This document shows, one piece after another, positions 56,255 through 64,000 of a stretch of 64,000 nucleotides of DNA (position 1 is its first letter; the number at the start of each line of letters is the position of its first letter). The stretch spans positions 84,440-148,439 of the forward strand of contig JASANG010000553.1 in assembly GCA_030248215.1 (NCBI GenBank). Direction: 5' to 3'. The DNA comes from Enoplolaimus lenunculus. Lineage: Eukaryota; Nematoda; Enoplea; Enoplida; Thoracostomopsidae. The notes beneath the pieces are model-generated. The model saw only the letters and a list, made by a program, of their open reading frames with translations, ran no database searches and was not told the DNA's origin. Made by a program: the position numbers and the translations under genes.

Positions 56255-56935
56255 GTTTAAATTACGTGTTTTCTCATTACATGCAAAAAATTTACAAAAT
56301 GCAACCATTTTTGGGCAAACGCGAGCTTGGGAAGACAAAGGAATAGGATTATTTATTTATGAGCAAATACTTGTCAAAGGGATACGAATAAAATCGCCTT
56401 CAAAACTGTTTGCTAGCAATGAAGAATTTTCCGTGGTGTTCAGCCTTACAAACCGTTTGAAGTACTTACTTTGTTAAGTACCACCTTCCATATACTTCCA
56501 TTATATAATGCAAAAATTTTCAAAATCGAACCATTTTTGTGCAACCGCCAATTTTGGACACAATGGAATAGGCCGATATTATTGATAGATCCCAGCAAAT
56601 TCGTCACAGTGGGAGTGGATTATAATAATTTTTCTTGTATTGAAAACCTAGAATCGCTGTTAACATTTCTAGCTATTAACAGGCAAAATGTTTCATATAC
56701 CCTACTTCGTTACGAACCGTTCGTTATAATTGGTAAGCATTTTCAAAATCGAACCATTTTTGGGCAAACGCCAGCCGCTGAGTATAACGAAACCAAACCG
56801 CATTCTGGTTTCGAATCCCAGCCAATAATGAACGCTGTGGATTTCAGCGTATTTAACGACGTCAATCGGTGCCAGTTCGCTTACAGGCGGAGCGGTACAG
56901 TTGAAAACGAAACCTTCAAATTGGTCTTGGAATGA
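56255..56935 (+). repeat. Diverged 226-bp tandem repeat
   Basis: ACCATTTTTGGGCAAACGC or its variant recurs at about 56305, 56530 and 56757, with ATTTTCAAAATCGAACC before it and GGAATAGG after it. Two and a half units. The overlapping 74- and 154-codon open frames do not keep the same frame between units, so I treat them as non-coding. Confidence 0.5.
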
Positions 56936-57277
56936 TTGAAGTCGTATAATTAGTTGGTCCAATGAGATCGCGTGCCGGTTCATAAGAAGGCACGCTATCA
57001 GTTTAAGCTGCCTGACTATGTGCCCGAACCGCTTGTATGCTGAATTGAGCGAAGTAGAACTTATGGCTTGTCATAACCTGAAATCTGTGCCTGTGTAGTT
57101 ACGTCTAATTGAAGAAACACTATTAGTGGTAGTCGTAGGTATGTAGCTACTTATGAATACTGAGTACTTTGATCACTAGCGGACGTAGGGGGGTGAGTAT
57201 ACAATCTAATCTGAAGTAGTTTTTTGCTAAAAATTTTGTAAGATACCCTTAAGTAACAAATTTTAAGTTTTATGTCG
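56936..57277. other. Intergenic, no feature seen
   Basis: No gene or repeat recognised. Confidence 0.25.
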
Positions 57278-57615
57278 ACCAGGATGCAACCGGAACTGAA
57301 AAATACCACAGCCGGATCCAGAGGTCATTGAATTTAGTCGTAGCCGGAGCAAGAGGTGACGCCGGAGGTGAAGGCCAAATTAGGCAGTTAAAATGATGCT
57401 TTAATTTGTTAATTTTAGCAAATATCTGTAAGGTGTTGTTAACTCTATTTGGTTTATGCTTATTTATGTTCGATATCTCGGTAATTTTTACTTCAAAATT
57501 GTACCAGAATCCAAATTGAAATGCATCAAATAAATAAATTTTGTAAGAATGTGCAAAATTTCACTCCGAAATTGCCGGAACCTCCGAATGAAATACTACC
57601 GGCGCCGGAGCTAGA
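57278..57615. repeat. M-family element
   Basis: ATGCAACCGGAACTGAAAAA, GTGACGCCGGAGGTGAAGGC, TTTTAGCAAATATCTGTAAG and GAAATTGCCGGAACCTCC follow the order of 40770-41095. Confidence 0.55.
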
Positions 57616-57788
57616 GACGGATGTCGATTTTCTGCTGATGTCCAGCTACAAATTATAATTTAACTCTGTAAAGTCGTCCCGCGTTAATAGGTGATATAAA
57701 AAATTTGCCTGTGGATATTCCACCGGGAAAAGTTTGGCTTCGCTGTGGACGTCTTCTCTTCCGTAAACACGCTTATTCATGAAGGTCG

Positions 57789-58090
57789 CCCATGTTACTT
57801 TAAGGGGCATCCAGGTTTCTGGTGGATCTATAAAAGAGTTTGTTTATCCATTTCCCACATACCGGATCTTTATGTACCACGTTATTTAAACCCTGTAAGC
57901 GGAACACAGAGTGCGTAAACTATATCGTGCATGAGCTGTAAAACTCTCACAAGACGTGATAGACCGCAGGGCTTGAGCTTCTTTAGCTGAGTGGTGATGG
58001 CAAACGCCTTCCTCCGTAGCGAACCGTGTTCGTTTCTGAAATTGAAAAATTGGTTCTAGTTGAAATTATATGCGGGAAAGCGTTAAGCAT
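57789..58090 (+). repeat. Type-B MITE left end followed by a diverged E-family tRNA-like module
   Basis: GCCCATGTTACTTTAAGGGG and CCAGGTTTCTGGTGG are the type-B terminus. Then CTCACAAGACGTGATAGACC, the A box TAGCTGAGTGGTGATGG (about 57980) and a weak B-box GTGTTCGTTTC. No TTAA-bounded CCC end. Parallels the fusion at 7531. Confidence 0.5.
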
Positions 58091-58677
58091 AGGCCATAAA
58101 CAGCAAAAAAATTTTCGCAGTAGGGTTTCTGTCTTGTACAAACGTTGCATCATTCCATTGATCAGATTTTATATTTTCCGTCTATTGTCAACATAACCAT
58201 TTGAAAGAGACAGCCCAATGTAACCTATATTTTCGGAGACATTTAAACGTAGGACCAACTTGTGAACGGATACTGAAAATACTAACCAGCGGAAACGGAC
58301 ATCGATTCGGATACTGGAAGCGAATATCCGGAAACACCGTTCGCAGGACTGAAACTTTTCCGCGAACAAGCAAACTTTTTTCTGGCGTTCGGCGGCTTCA
58401 ATGACCACCGCGTTATGGACCTTGTTCGTTTCTAACGTTACCACAAATATTATTGTGTAGCATATATTTTACCCATAGCGAAAGAAAAATTATTGCTAAA
58501 TGTTGTTTTCATTTCAAAATTTCAAATCATAAAATGGAAAAACGCGTGAAAAATGAAGCAATCAAGCGTATGATGACAGGTTTCGTTGCGTGCCGGCCGT
58601 TATTGCTACCTGTACGCAGATGAATGTTAATATCTATTTTCATGTTTTTCTAAATATATATATTATATACCGGTGTT
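58091..58677. other. Intergenic; N-family fragment
   Basis: 58240-58350 has CCAGCGGAAACGGACATCGA and GGAAGCGAATATCCGGAAAC, like the N family. Open frames here follow the repeat and are not supported. Confidence 0.4.
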
Positions 58678-58865
58678 GGCCAATGTTACGTTTAGGGGCG
58701 TAACAGTAGATTAAGCGTATTCTTAAGCATAAGCCTAAACGTTGCAAAAGCGTATACCTAAGCCTAAGCCTAAGCCTAAAGCAAAACAAAATGAAGTCTA
58801 GAATGTAAGCCTACTCTTTTACAGACCCACCACAAACCGGGACGGCCCTAAAAGTTATATGAGCT
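58678..58865 (-). mobile_element. TTAGGC-core MITE, type B, perfect 8-bp target duplication
   Basis: GGCCAATGTTACGTTTAGGG to CCCTAAAAGTTATATGAGCT, flanked by CCGGTGTT at 58670-58677 and 58866-58873. Core CCTAAGCCTAAGCCTAAGCC. Confidence 0.87.
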
Positions 58866-59458
58866 CCGGTGTTTTGTATTTAATATCGACGTTTTAGCCT
58901 GAAAATGTGATTTATTAACATTTTTCTCGACTTGAAAGACCGCACTGCGTAAAACTATGTCGTTAACTGCATATCGTACTTTGCTTGGTGAGTTCAGCTA
59001 AGCTTCAGCTTCACACGCTCTCGTACTGTTCCACCACACTCAAAATTGAGGCTTAAGCTCAGACTTACGCGTAAATAAGGTCACACAAAGGTTTCGCTTT
59101 GTCTTACGCTTTATTAAAAGCCTCATCTATAAACCTAAGCCTAAAAACGTAAGCCTACGTTTAAGCCTAAGCGTTTATGCTTAAGCCTCACAGAGGAAAG
59201 TGTACTGTAGCCGTTTTACGGGCGCTAAATTGAAAAAATAGTGGCAGCACAAGGATTTGAAGCATATCGGATCGAAAATTTTTCGTCACGTAATTAATTT
59301 GTTACAGGTGTTTGGTTTCTTTCAACTGGAAATTTTTACTTGATGGACGACAAAGGCGTAAACGAGGTCGTTTATAGAGTTTCAGGCACCATTTGTGATT
59401 TTTGCGGAGGGGTTTTGAGGAATATTTTCAATCCTAACACAAGAACAACCCTTTCATC
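58866..59458. other. Intergenic; scattered TTAGGC-like hexamers
   Basis: 59040-59190 has ATAAACCTAAGCCTAAAAAC and GTTTAAGCCTAAGCGTTTAT without family termini. No gene. Confidence 0.35.
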
Positions 59459-59541
59459 TTATTGTTACGCTTAGGCTTAGACTTAGGCTTAGGCTAGGAA
59501 TATGCTTTTAATACTACTCCGCCCTGTTCTTTACATTAGCT
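59459..59541 (+). repeat. TTAGGC-core MITE right-end fragment, type A
   Basis: TTATTGTTACGCTTAGGCTT, GGCTTAGGCTAGGAATATGC and CCTGTTCTTTACATTAGC. The left part is missing. Confidence 0.6.
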
Positions 59542-59992
59542 CAAGTTTGCCTGTATTGTGTATTTAGAAAACATTTCGCATTCTTTGATGTCCATGCATC
59601 AAAAATAGACGAGTAGGAAACTGCAGCAGGCTTAAAAAATAACCTTCGCCACAGTTCCCTACCGATGGATATAAAACCAAACGGTCATTGGTCTAAGTGT
59701 CACGTAACATGTTTGTTTTAGGCAACATAATCTTTAGTCTTTACCTAAAATCTGATTGGTTACATTTTGGTTATTTACGGCTTTAGCTTCCATTGGCCGT
59801 CAGTTGTGCCGAAAGGAAGTAGGATTAATAGTCAGGTGAAGGCGTTGCCTTATTGAACCATCGTGAACGGTTTGCCAATTCTGTTTCAACAACCAATAGT
59901 AGAAATGCCTCGGTACGGCCATTGATCGTAATGTGTTTGAACAAATATATCTATCTATATATATACATATATATAAATATATATATATATTC

Positions 59993-60023
<31 letters not shown>

Positions 60024-60930
60024 ACTTTTATTTCTTGAGTTAAACTTATGAACAGTTTAATTTTATTCCATAGTTCAGCTCTTGCAAAACAACAGTTTTA
60101 TGTGATCGCAATTTCATTTTAAATTTCAAAGTTTCCGTTTCTATAGATTGCGAAATGGTCGTTGTACCCGTTCGTTTTGGAGCAAATTGGTTTTCACATC
60201 TCAAGTCCGCATATATAAAACGGTTCTTTTCTCCTGCGATTGGCGAAATGAAATTGTGAAAATTGACGATTTCATCATCCATTTCTACGCAGTTTGATTG
60301 GCTGTAAACCCGTGCGGTTGGTTTTTAAATGACGTGTTTAGGACCAATAACAGACCCGTAACAGTAGTATAATCATATTGTTAGGCTTGAGCCTAAAGCG
60401 GAAGCAAAAAATTAATCTAAAGCTTAAGTTTATTATTCTATTGCATGGGCAAGAGAATGATGCCTGGTTCATTCTCTGTAAAAGAATGCACGCACCGAAA
60501 ACGTTTAGGTGATATGCAGAGATGTAAGTTTTGTAAAGACAGACTCACGTTTTACCGGCGGAAATTTTATTTTTTTACCCGCGGGTATCCCCGAACAAAA
60601 AAAATTGCGAGATACATGTATATATATCTATATATGTATATATACGTGATTTATAACTAATTTTGAACGTCAAAATAGCAGCATTACTGTCATTTCTACA
60701 ACGGAAACGAAAATAAACACCGATTCTTATCGGAAAGGGATATCCGGTTACTCCATGCAATATGCAATCGGGGACAACCGCCTGTAATCATCGCACGTTG
60801 CGCCTAAGAACATTCAATGTGCTAAATATAGGTAACAAACCAAAATATACGTAAAAGCCCAAATTTATCTCTATAGATATATATTATATATATTATATAT
60901 ATATATATATATTCATATGATATATAAATA
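59542..60930. other. Intergenic; AT microsatellites, TTAGGC and N-family fragments
   Basis: TA-rich simple sequence at 59945-60027, 60613-60655 and 60870-60930. 60345-60450 is a TTAGGC-core fragment (CCCGTAACAGTAGTATAATC). 60540-60770 is N-family-like (TTTCTACAACGGAAACGAAA, GGGATATCCGGTTAC). No gene. Confidence 0.45.
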
Positions 60931-61039
60931 ATTATAATCGATACGTTGCGCACCTGTCGTCATATTTAACGCTTTCTATTTGCTCACGAATTTGTTGTTT
61001 TTCTGGCAATCTTTTGAAGTACAACCACGAGAGCGAATC

Positions 61040-61160
61040 GTACGGCACTTAGACAGAGTGGACAAGGAAGGTTTAGTCCACCCTGGAAGCGTTTTGGCCT
61101 CCTTTGTGAAAACGTTTCAACTCGCTTGTAAGTCATCGAAATCCCTTGAATGCCGTTTGT
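61040..61160 (-). repeat. K-family-like fragment
   Basis: TTAGTCCACCCTGGAAGCGT, AACTCGCTTGTAAGTCATCG and AAATCCCTTGAATGCCG resemble the reversed interior of the K elements. Confidence 0.4.
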
Positions 61161-61992
61161 GAAAAATGTCAATATATACATGAGAAATACTAGTAGATAC
61201 GAAATGTTGCCCGTTCGTGTCTAAAAATCATAACCCCGTTTCTGGCATGTGCAGTACAAAATTTTCACCAAAATTTTCACAACACGTGAGAGTTTTCTAT
61301 CGGAATCAAGTTTCCAACTGTTGTAAAATCAAGTGTTAACGCTAATTCCTTGCCATTCTATAGACCCGAGTTCGAGTCCCAGTTGAAAATTTTGGATATC
61401 AGCTGAAATGGAGATATTAATGTGAAACATTTCGTGTACGGTGCTATTTTAAACGATAATATGAGCCTTCTATTGGAAAATATATAATTTGTCCTTAAAT
61501 ACAGTAGATATGGTACTAAAATTGTTTTAATTTTAGCTGACTCAGTGCTAAACCAAACATTGATAAAGCTATTGGCGTTTTGTTTCAGTTTATCAATATC
61601 TTCATTTCACTGAAATGAAACAGTTATTTATGTAATGCATCTTCCACCTTAATTTAGGTACACGGTGTGGAAAATTGCATCGCCCAATGACAACTACTTT
61701 TGCTGCTTCTGAAATAGCAAGTAGTGCTACTAATATTTTTAAATTTTTACATGTGTTTTTATTTCCAATTACAACTACCCAAATTTTAAAAACAGTACCT
61801 GTCATTTGAAAATTTTAGATCTGTTACTCTTTAGAGTTTATGTTCGTTCCAAAATGCTGGTTGACAACTGCTTATTCATTTTTATTTATTAGTCATTGTA
61901 TGCAAACCAAACAGGATTGCAATGTCAACCCCCCCAGCAAATGTTAACTATTCTGCGACTGCTTACATGTACTCTAGAAAACTAGTTTCAAC
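61161..61992. other. Intergenic; diverged E-family/tRNA-like piece
   Basis: 61274-61400 has TTCACAACACGTGAGAG and a perfect B box GAGTTCGAGTCCC at about 61368, like the E-family module but lacking a clear A box and TTAA ends. No gene. Confidence 0.35.
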
Positions 61993-62176
61993 TTTTAGGG
62001 GCGTAACAGTAGATTAAGAGTATTCCTAAGCGTAAACCTAAGCCTAAACGTTGCAAAAAGATGTTCCTCAGCCGAAGCCTAAGCCTAAGAATATGAAAAA
62101 AAAATGTAATCTAGAATCTAAACTTACTCTTTTATAGACCCACCAGAAACCTGGACGCGCCTTAAAGTAACATGGG
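61993..62176 (-). mobile_element. TTAGGC-core MITE, type B
   Basis: ACTTTTAGGGGCGTAACAGT at the left, GTAAACCTAAGCCTAAACG and CCGAAGCCTAAGCCTAAG in the core, ACCAGAAACCTGGACGCGCC and TTAAAGTAACATGGGC at the right. Confidence 0.72.
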
Positions 62177-62492
62177 CTGGTTTTGCTATGAAACTTTTTG
62201 AATTTGTCTTCAGTTCAATTGAGGCATGTACTTTTATCGCCAAGTTGAATTCGATTGAACATAATAAATATACAACTTTCGTAGTACGAATCGAACGTTA
62301 GTTGAACGTGCAGATTGCAACATGGGGTCCAGTTCAAACGATTCAAAAGTAGGTCGGGGTGCCGAAGGTGGGCGCGCGTAATTTTTGAAACAAATAGCAA
62401 CGACCATTTCTTACAGATTACTAAAATTTGCATTTGGTTTCTCGGTCGTTTCGCTGTCAAGATTGGAACCACCATTATTATATACAGCACCC
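62177..62492. other. Intergenic, no feature seen
   Basis: Short spacer without gene or repeat. Confidence 0.25.
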
Positions 62493-62707
62493 GGCCAATG
62501 TATAGAACAGAACCGGAACAGTAGTATAAGCATATTCCTAAGTCTAAATCTAAGTGTAAGGATGAGCCTATTCCTAAGCCTAAGCCTAAGAGAAAGGATG
62601 AGCTTATTCCTAAGCCCAAACCTAAGCAAAAAAGTAAGTGTAAAGCTTAAACTGACTCTATTACAGACCCGCAGGAAAACGTTCTGGCCCTCTTCTATAC
62701 ATGGGCC
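62493..62707 (-). mobile_element. TTAGGC-core MITE, type C
   Basis: GGCCAATGTATAGAACAGAA to CCTCTTCTATACATGGGCC. Flanks CAGCACCC and CAGCGACC match at 6 of 8. The array has CCTAAGCCTAAGCCTAAG. The opposing open frames here read through the hexamers and are not genes. Confidence 0.78.
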
Positions 62708-62721
62708 CAGCGACCCTGTTA

Positions 62722-62826
62722 GTGTATCGAATTTGACTCTGGCGGAGTCGAGCTTTGACTCAGTTTGTGCAGTCAGGAAAAGCCTATTTCGGAGAGAGTC
62801 AGTTTGACTCACCATTTTTTGCAGTG
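62722..62826. repeat. D-family fold-back, right half
   Basis: GTATCGAATTTGACTCTGGC, GACTCAGTTTGTGCAGTC, GCCTATTTCGGAGAGAGTCA and CACCATTTTTTGCAGTG, followed by TA. Lies 14 bp beyond the type-C MITE. Confidence 0.65.
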
Positions 62827-62828
62827 TA

Positions 62829-63304
62829 CGTTTGAGTTATTGTTTCAAAAAAGCATAGCTGTGCCTTTGCTGACGCAAAACGATACGCCGTACTCGGTAA
62901 ATTTTGCACACTGCACGCAGTTGCGTGCGTGCAATTCTGCAATTTGTAGCGATTGCGAAAATGTTTACATTTATGCGCGTTTTACGTATCGAATGCAGAT
63001 TGCAATATGAACTGTAGGAAGGCGTTATTCTTGCATCGTTTAGCTTAAAATCTACTAACAAACTACACTGTTATCGTCTCTGAATTTCAAGTTGTGTAAA
63101 GAGTTTAGCTAAAATTTCGTTTTGTTTATATTGTAACTTCTGCGGGCGCTTAGTGGTGTATCTTGCCTGAGCCTGGATGTATTCCGCGGGTGGGATTTTG
63201 TTTTGCTCAAATTTTAAGCATATGAAAAGTTGAACTGCATTCGTTTCGAATCTACGACAATTCGTCGCACGATAACTTGTCGTCCAACAGTATACTAAAG
63301 CCTA
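62829..63304. other. Intergenic, no gene seen
   Basis: CGACAATTCGTCGCACGATA (63254) recurs as CGACAATTCGTCGCCTGACA at 63736, on the other side of the next element; both are followed by CCAACAGT. Confidence 0.35.
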
Positions 63305-63456
63305 CTGTGCAAAAAATGGTGAGTCAAATTGACTCTCTCCGAAATAGGCTTTTCAGTCGAATTTGACTCAGGCGGAGTCAAATTTGACTCAGTTTGTGTA
63401 GACGGAAAAGCCTATTTCGGAGATAGTCAATTTGACTCACCATTTTTTTTGCAGTG
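63305..63456. mobile_element. D-family fold-back MITE, TA-flanked
   Basis: TA then CTGTGCAAAAAATGGTGAGT, to CATTTTTTTTGCAGTG then TA. Arms contain AGTCAAATTGACTCTCTCCG / GAGATAGTCAATTTGACT and GCCTATTTCGG. The TA duplication suggests a Tc1/mariner-type transposase. Confidence 0.75.
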
Positions 63457-64000
63457 TATTGATATTGAAAATTGAATCTTTTTAAATGGCATGAGTTGAG
63501 ATTATTCAAAATATACGAGATTGGCTTAGATTTAAGCATAACAAAATACTGCAACAGTCCCAAGGTTATTTTAGCATTAATTTTCTCCCAAAGACTGACT
63601 TGGTTTTAAGACATTTTGTTTTTCGTACAAAGCCACTGCAAGGTATATGCAAGGGTACACCTGGACCCTAATGAGCTCCCTAAGTAATTTTTATAACAGG
63701 GATATTTATGTAGGTGTACAAACAGTGAACCCACGACAATTCGTCGCCTGACAACGTGTCGCCCAACAGTGTCCAAAGCTTATTAATAAATCTAAGCAGT
63801 AATCCTAAGTGTAATCCTAAGCCTAAACCTAAGCATAATGATGGGAGAAAAATGGTCGAGTCGATGAATAATTTCGGATTACAAGCCACCGGGCAACGAA
63901 TTGCCGTGATAGCATAAGTAACAATGTTTTTTGAAATGACAAATTTGCAGCTACAGCAGCTTATGTACCAGTTTCACACCCTAATTCTAATATTCTCACT
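63457..64000. other. Intergenic; TTAGGC-core fragment
   Basis: 63777-63840 has ATCCTAAGCCTAAACCTAAG and related hexamers without termini. No gene. Confidence 0.4.

Noticed and set aside
62215-62815. Opposing 134- to 140-codon open frames
   Set aside because: Leu/Ser/Lys-rich translation is just the hexamer array of a type-C MITE read through, joined to a D-family piece.
1-64000. LTR retroelement, LINE, Polinton or other virus-like element
   Set aside because: No reverse transcriptase, integrase, capsid or polymerase motif and no long direct terminal repeats were seen in any frame.

Overview
This is a 64 kb piece of an animal nuclear genome: AT-rich, intron-containing, poor in genes and crowded with short non-autonomous mobile elements. 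I see only two well-supported protein-coding genes, both on the + strand. An invertebrate is likely, and a nematode is the best guess. The reasons are that the ion-channel subunit resembles the LGC/GGR class expanded in nematodes, that most 3' splice sites are short TTTNCAG-like sites, and that the nematode telomere hexamer TTAGGC is scattered through the window. The last point is weak, because the hexamers sit inside mobile elements and not at a chromosome end. || Layout. 1-1.8 kb: repeat remnants and a presumed promoter. 1.8-4.4 kb: a five-exon gene encoding two consecutive DUSP23-type phosphatase domains, made by an internal duplication that copied exon boundaries and intron phases. 4.4-26.5 kb: no recognisable gene; MITEs, fold-backs and minisatellites. 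26.5-33.4 kb: a six-exon Cys-loop ligand-gated ion-channel subunit whose last exon carries an exceptionally long M3-M4 cytoplasmic loop. Its introns hold several mobile elements. 33.4-64 kb: again no convincing gene, apart from a possible 18-codon first exon at 49.9 kb. || Mobile elements. The commonest family (about 25 copies or fragments) has inverted ends starting GGCC(C/A)ATGT, 8-bp target duplications (hAT-like) and an internal array of degenerate TTAGGC hexamers. It comes in three terminal types (A, B, C) with a shared core. A second family has TTAA target sites and CCCTTTCTCACAT ends (piggyBac-like) and contains a tRNA-like stretch with pol III A and B boxes. Others are: a TA-flanked fold-back rich in AGTCAAATTTGACT (D); a 360-400 bp element with TACTGTAGTGAC ends (H); an element with CGTAGCCAG ends (K), one copy of which has grown a 40-bp minisatellite; PIF/Harbinger-like pairs with GGGTTGCGC ends; a fold-back with 20-bp repeats that contain E2F-consensus-like TTTCCCGCC sites (F); and several smaller families. 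I saw no LTR element, LINE coding region, Polinton or other virus-like element, no CRISPR array, no rRNA gene and no intact tRNA gene. || The two genes show no evident functional link. The gene models rest on matching intron phases and strong family resemblance. Repeat families were grouped by eye, so boundaries not marked by a target duplication are approximate.
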